A stretch of DNA of 64,000 nt from Salisapilia sapeloensis (taxonomy: Eukaryota > Oomycota > Peronosporomycetes > Peronosporales > Salisapiliaceae). Of this stretch, positions 23,598 through 34,708 are shown one piece after another. The translations under genes were made by a program, and so were the position numbers. Where the stretch lies: assembly GCA_023334545.1 (NCBI GenBank), contig JAADVB010000073.1:1-64000 (forward strand), written 5' to 3'. How positions within the stretch are numbered: the first letter of the stretch is position 1; each line of letters starts with the position of its first letter. The notes below the pieces were generated by a model, which was not told where the DNA came from, did no database searches, and saw only the letters and a program-made list of their open reading frames with translations.

Positions 23598-23927
23598 CTT
23601 ATTACCCAAGTCAATTCGTATGGCGTTGCTCGGCAAGAAGCTCTGGCTGGTAGGTATGAAAAAGATGGCAGCGGGTCCACTGTTGTTAAACCATCTAGGA
23701 TTTCGCAGGTGACGAAAAGGTCAGGTTCTTTGACAGGCAAGAAATCGTGCAGTAGCAAAGTCTACGAGTTTGACTCGGATCAAGTTAGCCCATCGACTGA
23801 AAGTTCACCACACGCTTTTGCTTAGCTTACATCATCTAGTGATTCTGTCGAGATAGCCGAGTCTAAGCAAGGGTCATCTGGCGAAGGCCCTGCTGAACGA
23901 AACGCTGGGAACAATCAAGAAGCGTAG
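23598..23927 (+). pseudogene. Ser/Lys-rich broken reading frame
   Basis: One frame reads through 23598-23927 with Ser-, Lys- and Glu-rich content (for example SSGEGPAERNAGNNQEA near its end). It is cut by TAG at 23823-23825 and ends with TAG at 23925-23927. The composition resembles a disordered region rather than random intergenic DNA. I do not recognise the parent gene. Confidence 0.3.
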
Positions 23928-24608
23928 GAAAATTTGATTGAAAATGTATAGAGGGGTAGCATATCGGAACTCGATCTGAAAGATCAAGAGCGTGACCGAC
24001 AGTTGGTGTGACTGAAGATGACGGAGCAGTGATTTCGGCTGAATGATTAGGTCACTGCATATTTCAGAGAAAGATATACGTGTTGCTTGAGCTCTGGAGC
24101 AAGGCCCAAAATTATTTGCATTCGCTGGCAGTAGGCTTTGCCACGACTAAGCTTAAATATAGCATTTTCGTCTCTAGGTGTACTTGCTCCCAGCCGATCA
24201 AGGTATATCTTGTTCGTCAAAGAAAATACCACAGGTACATGATGGTATCTAGTGGTAGGTGACTTGCAGCTGAATGTAGCTGCATCATCAACTAGCTCAG
24301 CTAACCGTTGACTTGCACCCTCAACCTTGTATACAACAATCGATCTGATAGTTAGTGTGTCAAATCGATAAGGAGCTATAAAACAAATAAAGACAAAGCG
24401 GACATACAGAGTAGTGTCCATAGCTAATATTTATTCGTGTTTACAAGGCAGAGGTAGCTCTCATCTGGACTTGGTGCGGTTTTCGGCGGATACGAACGGA
24501 TTGCATTACTGGTAATCGAGCAAGATCCTACGCCGACCTCCCGTTTTGGTTAATATACATACTTTTTATTGATTTTATTATATTACAAAAGACAGATAAT
24601 TACGTAAT

Positions 24609-24681
24609 GCCTCGATAGCTCAGTTGGGAGAGCGCAAGACTGAAGTTCTTGAGGTCCCCGGTTCGATCCCGGGTCGCGGCA
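24609..24681 (+). tRNA. tRNA-Phe (GAA), copy 4
   Basis: Same 73 bases as copies 1 and 2, including the T4/C69 mismatch. A TTTTTT run starts immediately after the discriminator base. The flanks do not match those of the inverted repeat pair. Confidence 0.93.
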
Positions 24682-25134
24682 TTTTTTCGCTTTTGACATG
24701 CTACTTGCCGCATTTTTTTTGCTGATTTTGCTTCATGGAAATCAAATGTTGGTGTATTTCTGGAAGTTGTGTTTCCATCTAGATACCCATTACTTTGACA
24801 GGAATAATTGCGTGGTGTACTGAGCCGAAGCCAACGCAAAAGTACTTTTCATTGCTCTCAGCTAATCCACAAAAAACTACTCAGAGTGTATAAGTATCTA
24901 CGCAGTCACTTCTTAAATCTGCAATGATGGATACGCTGTCTGTAAGAGTGAGTACTTTGCTTATAATGTATTCGAGTTCAATAGATGTTCCTTGAGGCAA
25001 GGCAGGTGCCCGATCAGGTCAATTAATCTGCAGATCGTCGAGTAAACTTCCGTGACTCTTCACAGTACGTTTGTACGGTCCCGGTACAGCATCAAGGCCC
25101 GCTGCTGGTCATCATATCAGGACTTTTGACAATC
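24682..25134. other. Intergenic region before thioesterase copy 2
   Basis: About 450 bp with no gene seen; it is the likely promoter region of the thioesterase gene that follows. Confidence 0.45.
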
Positions 25135-26475
25135 ATGTTACGAGGCGTGCGAAGTGTACGTAGGTCGCTGAACAAGCGATACACGACATCGGCACCAATC
25201 AACCAAGCTGGTTCGCAAGAGTACGTGAATGTTCGTGATACACGACTCGCGTATGCTGATATCATCGTAAGCTCGAATGGCATTTTTAACTCAGCATCAG
25301 AATTAATCCTTGTGCTGTATGCTAGGGTGAAGAGAGTTTAGCCGGCAAACTTATCAGTGCAGGTCCGATTTTAGAACGATTGGACATCTTTGGTGCAGCA
25401 GTAGCTGAAAATGTAGCTCGTAAAGCCATTGCCACGATTTCCGTGGATCGTGTGGATTTAACGAGTCGTGTCGCGCATGGTGATCTCGTGCGACTCGAAG
25501 GCGAGATGATACACGCCGGGTCTAGTTCCATGGCTGTCCAAGTTACCGGATATCGACATGACATTGAAACCGGTCGATTTGAGCATACATTGAGTGCAAT
25601 CATGACTGCAGTTGCATTAGACGAGAATATGCGTCCGAGCAAAGGCCTGCCAAAGCTTGTAGACCCGAAAGACGAGCCTGGCTATGTGGCCAAACTAGAG
25701 GAGACAGCCGCGCAGCGAAAAGACCTGTCTGCTCGTTGGCAGAGTCTTCAGGACCGTGTGGATCAGTTTGCGCACATTTCGAAGGATATGCTGGACAAGC
25801 ATCCGGAGGCGACACCAAGCATTGCACATGTGCCAATCCCAGAGACGCTGGTGGAAGTACAGAGTTTCTTCTTGCCAAAGCATCTGAACCGGAATAACAC
25901 GATCTTTGGTGGCGAAGTGCTCATGTGGATGGATAAAGTGGCACTTTACTGTGCCAGGAACTTTACGAAAAACACAAACATGGTCACGAGCGGTATGAAC
26001 CGAGTGTTCTTCAAGCTGCCCATCACTATGGACGACATCGTATCCATGAACGCACGTGTCTGCAGTGTTCGGTATGCTTTCATTTCTATTTTAAATCTAT
26101 GTATCTGCTAAGGTTGGATTGTAGAGGCGATCACTTGGAAGTCGAAGTTCAGGTTCATGTCGGTCGTGTGGGCAGTAAACAACGTCGAAAATCACACACG
26201 GGGTACATTTTCTCTATATAAACTGAAAGAAAGCCAACTAATTAGGTTTCCACGATGCAACTAGCTACTTCAAAGTGCTCAACTTGGACCGAACCCATCG
26301 GTCGCGTCCGATCGAGAAAGCGTTGCTAATGGATGAAGGCGACCAAGAGAGTATGCGTACGCTATTGAAGGCGCAATACCGTTGGCGCTTTGACGATGAA
26401 GAGCGCCGCCTTTTGACGCTAGATCCGCTCGAGCTGTCGTCGTCGTCACCACTGCACACCCCTTGGACCACTTAA
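25135..26475 (+). CDS. Acyl-CoA thioesterase, ACOT9/BFIT-like (copy 2)
   Basis: Same proposed reaction as the copy at 1341-2645: hydrolysis of acyl-CoA, probably in mitochondria. Exons 25135-25266, 25335-26071, 26125-26202 and 26265-26475 give 385 residues, all in phase. The N-terminus is rich in Arg and Ser without acidic residues, as expected for import. Hotdog features include GDLVRLEGEMIHAGSSS in the first half and NNTIFGGEVLMWMDKVALYC in the second. Exon 2 is continuous where copy 1 has two introns. The third intron here is missing in copy 1, so intron gain or loss has occurred since duplication. MYB2 follows on the same strand within about 170 bp. Confidence 0.85.
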
Positions 26476-26645
26476 CAGGACAAGCGCGGTTCAAATCTGT
26501 CACGTCCTGATTGGATGTTTTAGAATAGACTCGTTTTTCTTATACGAGACATACGTTTTTGTAGTCAAGTAGCATTTTAATTCTTATTTGCCGATCGCTT
26601 GTTTTGATAAAGAAGAGTGAAGCCACATATTGGGCGAAACCAACC

Positions 26646-28253
26646 ATGGGTACGGCGTTCTTCCTTCCTTTTTTTATGCCATACGTATGTACTAAAAGTC
26701 ATAATTGATATACGTAGATGGACCATCGTAAGCATGCATTCTCCTACCTTGTACATGACGTATCTTATCTATTGCACACAGAAAACGTCAGCGCCCTGAC
26801 AATACGCTTGCGAATAATGCTCGTAAATGGACAGAAGAACAGGTACATAGTATGTAGCTAACGTATGCTTTCTTCAGCTTGACGTCTGTCCATAGGACAA
26901 AGCTCTGGTAGAAGCCGTGAAAGAGCTGGGGAGTAAGAACTGGATGGCCGTGGCCGAGCGTGTGCCCGATCGTGATAATGCTCAGTGTCTCCAACGATGG
27001 AACAAGGTACTTATGCCAGGACTAAAGAAAGGTCCGTGGGCACCAGAGGAAGACGCCATGCTTCGAGACAGGATGCTGGAAGGTTTTACGACGTGGAAAG
27101 AGATCGCTTCTGGCATTCCAGGCCGAACGTATGCTACCTTTTCTATACATTCCCAAGCTCCTTCTCACCTCGTAGTGTCAGTGTGAAGCAGTGCCGAGAG
27201 CGTTGGCGAAATCGTCTTGACCCTTCCATCAAGAAAGAGTGCGTAGAGCATAGTTGACAGGTAGAATCATGCTGACGAGAGCCATAGACCATTTTCACCG
27301 GAAGAAGATCAAAAGCTACAAGAGGCATACGAATTATACGGCAACCGATGGACACAAATCGCTGGCCTCCTGCCGGTATATCTCATTATTCCATCAATAG
27401 TCTACAGCAGCATGACTTGAATGCATAGGGTCGAACGGAAGATGCTGTGAAAATTCGTTGGAAGCATTTGAATCCGAATCGTCCAGCTCATGTACGCACA
27501 GGTCGTCCACGAGCTCTTCCAGAGGAAAGCAAAGGCCAAGAGCTTTCTCCCACGAATCCGATGCCAGCTCCGTCGTACTCGGACATGCTGTCGGACTCGA
27601 CGCCAAACACTCATGTCTACCCTTCCTACGCCCTACAGGACGAGTCGCTACCAGAACCCATCTCTGTCCCAGCAAAAGACGAGAATATTAGTGAAGAGGA
27701 TTTACGCATTCTAAAAGGGTTCTTACGCAGCCACTCGAACGGATCGATCAATGGACTCGGCGATTCCTTCCGAATGAATGGACTTGGCGACTCTTTCCGA
27801 GCGTTGCCGTCCATTCGAGGTGTCTTTAACGACTCGGCGGAGAGTGGTGAGACGACAGCTGAAACTGGCGAGACGAGTAACACGCGCGGTCGAGCGAGAA
27901 CGATGATGCGGCTATTGAGTCTCGGAGGTTCCTCTGGGAATCTGAGCATGCGGTCGTTGTCTCTGGAAGAAGCTGCTCCAGATGAAGACTGGATCGAGAC
28001 GGAGCTGCAGAACCAACGTAATAGTGGACTGCCGATCTTTGACAGCATGTCAAGGCTGTTGAATCAATTGCAGCCGCAGGAAGGGTCGTTGGAAGATGAA
28101 GTGAACGGGACGTCGGAGTCAACGAGCACGGAGCAGTCGTCAAGCCAGAGCTTTGGTAGTCTCTTGCACGGTACGTCCGGGTCATTCTACGTCAGTCACG
28201 ATAATGTCGGGACGTCGACAAAGATTGGCGATACAGAAGGCACAATGATGTGA
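26646..28253 (+). CDS. Three-repeat MYB transcription factor (copy 2)
   Basis: A DNA-binding regulator of about 425 residues, paralogous to the gene at 9863-11403. Exons are 26646-26649, 26718-26727, 26782-26842, 26896-27128, 27182-27238, 27288-27375 and 27429-28253. The first two tiny exons are inferred from phase and are the weakest part. Repeat 1 has KWTEEQ, NWMAVAERVP and QCLQRWNK. Repeat 2 has GPWAPEEDAML, TWKEIASGIPGR and QCRERWRNRLDP. Repeat 3 has PFSPEEDQKL, NRWTQIAGLLPGR and VKIRWKHLNP. The Ser-rich tail contains a short internal near-duplication (NGLGDSFR twice). It lacks an intron found in repeat 1 of MYB1 and has one more in repeat 3. The stop is 34 bp from the convergent START/FYVE gene. 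Confidence 0.85.
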
Positions 28254-28287
28254 GTTGTAACGTGCAATACAGTCCTTTGTTTCAAAT

Positions 28288-29676
28288 TCAAGTGTACAGG
28301 TCCATGGTAAAGCTACGTTGGTGAGACTGGTTCCGTTTCCGTCGTTGTCGACGTCGTTCGAGTAGACTGCATTCGGCATCCTTGTCCATGTCTTCGGATG
28401 TCGATGGAACGGGAAGACTCTTTGACCGTTCGATGGCTCGTGGCATGAGTGGAGTGCTGAATGTTCGTCTCTTGACGGAGTATTCTCGAACAAATCCATG
28501 GTAGTTGTACGCGTGGTAACTCCCGCCAGTGCGTCTTTCTCTAGACATGTGCCGCTCCCTTTGAGCCTCGTCTTCATGTCGGTGTATCTCCTCCTGACTT
28601 ATAGGCGTCGTGTCGGGGAGTCTGGCGCTAGATAGACATGGACGACAGAAGGAACGAGTGTCTAGTAGATTGTTATCAAGAACGCATAACAACGGTTTCT
28701 CTTGACGACAATTTGAACAGACGTGGTCTTGGCAGATAGCACACGGCATCAAGTCTTTTACTCTTTTCTTGTTACAAGAAGCACATGAGGTCACTGCTGG
28801 ATCAGCCACTGGACGTTGAGTCGAGACCATCGATGTGAGTTTCCGGGCTTCACAGCATTGCAGAGCTTTTGCTGGTAGTAGCGCTCGATTGGCAATGGCG
28901 TCGTCCTTGACTCGCTGTGTATTCGGACTTCCATTTGCAGCGTACGTCCCAGTCATAAAGACTTCTACCAGAGTTGGCGTAATGGGTTTGTACAAGTAGC
29001 ACATGTAGACGTGCTTGAGTTTATTTGGAAACGATAGATCGGGGTACTCGTCCATGGACACAATGGCATGATACGCCACTTCGCATCCGTCTGAATCCAA
29101 CGACCTTCCCATCCGTTCATACGTGAGCATCGTGTGCGTCGAAACACTTGCATCCGTCGCACACATCTGCATCCATGTGACGTACTTGGTACCAGCAAAA
29201 CGGAACGGTGCGTCGGCACTCGCTGTCTCCGTCGCTTCAAGCACTTTTGCATCCAAAATACTACATCGTGACGTTGACAAGAGCTGCTGTGCTGCAATTG
29301 CATCCTCGTCCGTGTCATAATACAAGCCGGTCGTGACATCCTCAAGCGACCCTTTCAGATACCCCGAGAGTCGTATCGGCAAGGCATTCGTTCCGTCTGT
29401 AGGAGAGAGCGAACGGTAGACTGCCAAAGGACCTCGACGTAAGAGCGGGAAGAAATTCGGCAGGTGTCTGATTTCCCCATCAAAGTCTCTCCAAGCCTCG
29501 AGCGTATCATTTAGTAGATCATCACACTCCATCTCCATACCGTATCGGACGTCGGAGCTAATTCTTTGCATGGCGAGTTGCGTAATGAGTAACGACCTGA
29601 TGCGATGCTTCCGACGGCCTGTCGCCACGTACGTACGTAAGCATGTACCTAGATGGACATATCGAACGTATCTCAT
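28288..29676 (-). CDS. START-like and FYVE-like zinc finger protein
   Basis: A single-exon protein of 462 residues from the first ATG (29676), or 427 if the second ATG (29571) is used. The N-terminal 250 residues resemble the START lipid-binding fold seen in many oomycete proteins, with the pattern KYVTWMQMCATD and VSMDEYPDL. A cysteine cluster follows (CASC, CAIC, CSNC, then single Cys residues) in the spacing of a FYVE-type zinc finger, but the basic RRHHCR motif needed for PI3P binding is missing. The C-terminal 110 residues are Arg/Ser-rich and disordered. It probably binds lipid or protein at a membrane; the ligand is unknown. This architecture is expanded in Phytophthora-type genomes. 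Confidence 0.75.
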   Translation of the reverse strand: MRYVRYVHLGTCLRTYVATGRRKHRIRSLLITQLAMQRISSDVRYGMEMECDDLLNDTLEAWRDFDGEIRHLPNFFPLLRRGPLAVYRSLSPTDGTNALPIRLSGYLKGSLEDVTTGLYYDTDEDAIAAQQLLSTSRCSILDAKVLEATETASADAPFRFAGTKYVTWMQMCATDASVSTHTMLTYERMGRSLDSDGCEVAYHAIVSMDEYPDLSFPNKLKHVYMCYLYKPITPTLVEVFMTGTYAANGSPNTQRVKDDAIANRALLPAKALQCCEARKLTSMVSTQRPVADPAVTSCASCNKKRVKDLMPCAICQDHVCSNCRQEKPLLCVLDNNLLDTRSFCRPCLSSARLPDTTPISQEEIHRHEDEAQRERHMSRERRTGGSYHAYNYHGFVREYSVKRRTFSTPLMPRAIERSKSLPVPSTSEDMDKDAECSLLERRRQRRKRNQSHQRSFTMDLYT

Positions 29677-29734
29677 GCTAAAGAAATATAAGAAAGAAGA
29701 AAAAAAGGTAAAAGCCCATGTTTCCTGCGAGTAT

Positions 29735-32512
29735 CTACTTGGCAAGTTTCTCAATCGTTTGCTGCAAGACTGGATGGAAGGCCTTTTGTTCCGTCTTCAA
29801 ACACACTTGACACTCTTGCTTGTCAATCGAGAATTCAAACAAGATCAAGAGGTTCGTCATGGTCTTGGCACTAAAGTAAGCAATATCCTTGCCATCAATC
29901 GTCCGCTTCGCAACGTAAAACACGTTCAGTCGTTCCATACTCTCAGCCATCTCATCGACATCCCGACCTTGCGTCGGAATCGTAAAGTAGTGCTCGTTGC
30001 TTTCATTGATGCCTTGCCAGCGCTCGACAAAGTCCTTCTTACTGAGCGACCCGCCCGACGTGAAAAGTGCTTCCAAGTCCAAGTCCGTCGCAAAGTACAA
30101 GACGTCGCCACTTGTCTGGTTCTTCACAGCCACTTGCACTTGCAAGTTCGGAGCGACCTGTGTGTTCACCATGCTCCCACTCACGGTCAACGGCAGCGTC
30201 TGGGAGGTAGACCCACCAGTTGGGAGAGAGAAAGATAGCTCCTGCTGCGTAGGTGTGACGCCAAACGTGCTCTTGTTAAACTGCACGGCGATGCCGTTCA
30301 CAGCGCTCGAAGACTCGTTCGAAATGTCCATATCCAGCACCAATTGGTCGTTCTGACGCGTAAAAACGCCGTGGATGGCCAGTCCCTTGCCTTTTTCACT
30401 CGACAAGAGCTCCTTCTTCTTGGACTTCGTCTTGGTCTTTGGCTTCGGCTGGTCGTCGAAACCCATGTCCAACAAGTCGACAGGAGCATCTTCACTACTC
30501 TTCTCCTCTTCTTCTTCTTCACTTTCCGAAGCTTCCCGCACCTCCGACGCGGTAGAGCGTACGACGAATGCTGACGGAAGTTTGTGGTAGACACTCGAGA
30601 GCGTCGCGATACGCGCTGTGAGCTGGTCGAGCATACCGCGATCGAGTGTAAAGGTATCATCCTTGATAACCGGTTTCTCTGCCAAGACAACGGCGCGTGC
30701 GGCTTCTGGGTTAGCAGACAGCAGACGCCAGTAGACGTATCCTCTGTCTCTCAAGTCCGGGTTATCACTCTCCTCTGTCGCTTTCTGTAGCACTTGCTGG
30801 ACCATATCTTGCGTCTCACTCGGACGTTTCAAAAAGAGTTTTACGATCGCTGTGAGGAGCTGTAGTTGGACTTGTGGTGTTTCATCGTCAAAGGCTTCGA
30901 GGAACGAGTCTAGCAATTCATCAGCATTATCAATCCGTTCGGCATACTCTCCGACGATCCAGATCATGGACGCCTTAGCTTCTGGTTCATCCAACGCTTC
31001 TAAGTTCTCACACAACGTCGAGATGACACTTTCATACTGATTTGGATATCGACGGAAGATGTCTTTAATCACGATAATCGCTTCCTGGACAATGTAATTC
31101 ACTTGCGTCTGGATGAGTTCGAGCAAAACGTTGATGCACTTCTCTGCCGCGCGTTCGAGTTTCACGGCACAGCGACCGATGGCACGTACAGCTCGGCGGA
31201 CAAAGTCGACGTCAACTTCGGTCGCGTACTCTTTAAGCTCCAATAGGACTTGCTCAACGTTTTTCTCTGATACGAGACGAATGATAATGTCTAGTTTCTC
31301 CATCTTGACGTAGATCGGATCGTTGTACTTGCAGAAGAAAACCTTGATCTCGGATGAAAGAATCGCCGGGCGTTTCTGGACGATGAGATTGATGTTTCGT
31401 AAAGCAACATACTGGATCTCAGGTTCAGCCGATAGGAGCGTGATAAGAGGAGGTGCCATCTTACGAGACAAGGAGCGCTCGGTGTCTACGTCGTCTACTT
31501 TTTCTAGGAACTTCATGATGACTTTGACTGCAGAGAGGACGACCGCAGAGTTGGCGTGTTGGAGACGAGGCGTCACGCGTTCAATGATGCTTTCTGCCTC
31601 CTTGGAATCCACTGGAGAGTACGTTGAGAGAGCATCGAGCACAAAGACTTGACCCCACTCATTGCATTCGTTCAGTGCCGCCAAGAGTTTTTGTAAGATC
31701 GGCTTTGTGATCTTGAACGAGTGAGGCCCGTACTCTGCGATTTCGGATAAAGCAGCAACAGCATTGGCGACGACAGTCGGGTTCGAGTCCGATATGAGCT
31801 CACGAAGCATGTCGAGGAAACCTTGTTCCTCCACGAGATTCGGGTTGATGTCGTAGAGCTTGGAGACACATATCGCAGCTGTCTTTCGGACGTACGGATC
31901 GTCGTCATTGAGGCACCGACGAAGTGGTTCGCATAGATACTCTGTGATACGATCCACACGAATGCAGCCCATTGTTCGGACAGCTAGCGCTCGGATGAGA
32001 GGATTCGGATCCGCTGCGTCCTAATGACGCCGTTAGTTGGTATTCTCTTTTACGTTTATGAGGGAAAGAGGTACTTTGACAAAGGTGTTGACAGCTAGGA
32101 TGGTCAAGTCTGGGTTGCTTTTGGCATAGTTGATCAGGTACAAGTAGACGAGTTTCTTTAGCTGTGTATCCGCTAATTATATGATGAATATGGCTCTTGA
32201 TGGGATTGATACGAAGGAATTGTACCGGTCTGGATGCAGTTGACAACGTCTGTGAAGAGCATCGAGACGTCTTTTCCGACAGTCATATTCGCAATGACTT
32301 TCTTGACAGCATCCTTCTTCTTCTCTCGACTCGGATTCGCCAATTCCTGACGAAGTTCATGCGTCTCGCCTACACAATACCTTTAGGACATACGATATAG
32401 ATGATATAAGAGCGAGGGAGATACCTTTCTTCGTCGTGGTAAAGAACTTGGAGTCATTGCCAATGCCTGCCATGCGCTTGGCAATCGCTTGCATCGTCGC
32501 GTTCATCGACAT
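29735..32512 (-). CDS. AP-1/AP-2 complex beta-adaptin
   Basis: Large subunit of a clathrin adaptor that selects cargo at the trans-Golgi, endosomes or plasma membrane. Exons (minus) 32512-32425, 32369-32226, 32172-32075 and 32020-29735 join in phase to 871 residues, near the usual length of 900-950. The trunk shows classic adaptin text: [37 protein letters not shown] and [15 protein letters not shown]. An acidic hinge ([20 protein letters not shown]) has one clathrin-box-like LLDM. The two-part ear ends the protein. Like many protists this organism may use one beta subunit for both AP-1 and AP-2; sequence alone does not decide. Confidence 0.95.
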
Positions 32513-32860
32513 GGTGGAGCGGAAAGCGTCGTGGATCTCCACGTCAAAGGAGGAGTTTCAAGCTGGAGTAGAACAGTCCGATTCTTTTATTGGATAAAAT
32601 GCAAATTTACAGTATATGATTGGCTGAAAAGGTAATCTAAACACTTTGCTTCCAACCCATCTACTTGCTCTCTACAAAAGTATGAGGAGTGTGCATGCAT
32701 GTAAAATGTGGTATTTAAGTGCATGGCTATCTTTGTGGTAGACAGATTGACGTTAAAAGGAAGCTATGGTCGGATGAACTGGACCGCGTTTGATTGCATG
32801 AAAATCAGGATATGTACTTGTAATTGGTAGAAAAGATATGCATACAAATATCAAGTTAAA
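32513..32860. promoter_or_regulatory. Divergent promoter region between beta-adaptin and DSCC1
   Basis: 348 bp separate the two start codons on opposite strands, so both promoters must lie here or overlap. The sequence is AT-rich, with no clear initiator match. No further gene is seen. Confidence 0.4.
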
Positions 32861-34248
32861 ATGGTGCGAAACAACGAAAGTGGACACGAAGTGAGGATGG
32901 ATAGCAAGGACGAGCAAGGTCGGCTCTTGCGGACTGGTGGTGACTATTCCACTGACAAGTACAAATTGCTGGAGCTCAATGACGATCTGGAGAATGCTAT
33001 TAAATGTGGAGACCGTGTCTTTCTCGTTGGCAAGCCGAATGAACGAGCTGTCCTGTGCACACCGACGCAATCGTTCGAGCTTAAGAACGAAGACACGTCT
33101 AATGTTCGCATGCTGACGCTGCAAAATGATATCACAAAAGACAGCAATGCTACAGATGACATTGTGCTCTGTGGATCCGTCCAATCCCACTACATCGTAC
33201 GTAGCTATCTCTGCCCGAATCGATAATCATCTCACGTATCCATCCTAGCTGCAACAACGAAAGCCTGACATTGCCAAGCTGAAAGAACTCTTGAAGGACT
33301 CTGCATACGAGAACAACCCAAACGTATGTATACGACTAACACATTATACCTTTACATCCATTTACAGTCATTTTGGTAGACATCTCCGAAACGCATCAAG
33401 CACAACACCTTGTATAGTACGAAAGACCTCATGTCCGAGCTACAGGCAAGTGAAAAGGAAGTGCTAGAGCTACTGGACCGACTGCACGCTTTCCAAGACG
33501 CAGGTATACTGCCTCTATCCCTCAAATTCCAGTTCGAAAGCTAAGCAAATGGTAGAAAAATGGCGAGTCCTGAGCTCTGGCTATCAGTCTCGTGTCTTCG
33601 GTGACATGTTGGACATGATGATGGAGCAGGAGCTTCCATTTCTATCGTCTGGCGTCCACGTGAACGACCTCACACGTCAAATTGATCATCCAACAGTCGC
33701 CATTCGCCAGTGCTGTCGAATCTACGGCATTCCCACCACCAACGACACTGATACGTTTGTCTTTGACTCGACGAAAGTGGCTGTGTTCTGTGCTGTGCAA
33801 CTCTTCGAGGAGCAAAAGACAGACGCTAACTTTGCGTTTTCGTCTTCTGGAAATACTAGTGGTGGAGATGGATGGCCAACGGATGAATTTATGCGTAAAT
33901 GGAAACTAAGACTGCCAGAAGACATCGCAGTGGATGTCAGTATGCTCAAGGGATTGTGTTTGCGTCGACAAGGACAGGTGGAGGAACTCATATATTTCCC
34001 AGAAACATCTCTTTCTATGGATCCGAAAACGAGATTCCACCAGCTATTCCAGAAGCAAGATAAATGGACGCTCGAGCAGCTCGAACCTTATATCCAGTAT
34101 GTAAAGATGCTCTAATCGATCGATCAGATCTAATAATGTTGATAGACCGCTGGTGGAAAAAGGCACAACACAAGCCTCGTTGCTACTAAAGTATGCTCGA
34201 TCGTCTCGACAGATGCACTCGAACGAGCGGTTGTATAGTAAACGGTAG
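32861..34248 (+). CDS. DSCC1: Sister chromatid cohesion protein DCC1
   Basis: Subunit of the alternative CTF18-RFC clamp loader, which loads PCNA and supports sister chromatid cohesion. Exons 32861-33196, 33249-33323, 33380-33503, 33541-34096 and 34146-34248 give 397 residues, matching human DSCC1 (393). Recognisable blocks are YKLLELNDDLENAI, AVLCTPTQSFELKNEDTSN and LMSELQASEKEVLELLDRL. The last exon has a typical end with LLLKYARSSRQ. Without the last intron the frame stops early at about 34115; the added exon restores a conserved C-terminus, which supports the join. The C-terminal winged helices bind CTF18 and the polymerase epsilon catalytic subunit in other organisms. Confidence 0.9.
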
Positions 34249-34708
34249 AATAGTAGACTAGATGTAGATCTCTTGAACTGGACAATCGACCACGAAAGCG
34301 TGTCGATCATCTGAAAAGGAGATCTAATTTGTATCGGGCATCGGCATCGAATAATTTTGCATAAATAAAGCAAAATCACTTGTGCCATGCCACTTATTTC
34401 TATGATGCATGTATCTTCGCCGGGCTGGAGAACGACGCAATGAGTAATGCAAGTTCTCCGAAAATTGGAAGCTTTTGTTTCGTATATGGCATTTCCATTC
34501 GAAAATGGGGTAATCACTAGGTTTTCCTGTATGGGAGAAGAGGCCCAGTCTGTACCATGCCAATGAACGGATCTACTTGTGGTCTAAAGAGCAAATGTCG
34601 AAATGGAATTGAGTGGCCAATAGCTTGTACATTGACTTTCGAGGAGCACACATAAATGATTTGGAGGAGGACGACAGTTTTGACCAACTGACCGATTTGG
34701 ACGTCGGT
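34249..34708. other. Intergenic region between DSCC1 and the C2 protein
   Basis: About 460 bp without a supported gene. A frame in line with the C2 gene is open upstream from 34613 but has no ATG before 34709. Confidence 0.4.

Larger units (their letters stand above)
21471..24608. other. Gene-poor spacer with decayed coding-like sequence
   Basis: Roughly 3.1 kb between the third and fourth tRNA-Phe. I find no intact gene. Between about 22.9 and 24.0 kb the sequence keeps protein-like composition, broken by stops and frame changes; two stretches are listed separately. No terminal repeats, reverse transcriptase or transposase motifs are visible. Confidence 0.5.

Noticed and set aside
19434-24681. 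CRISPR-like or tRNA-derived SINE array
   Set aside because: The four units are full tRNA genes with irregular spacing and orientation, no short regular spacers, and no SINE tail or poly-A end.
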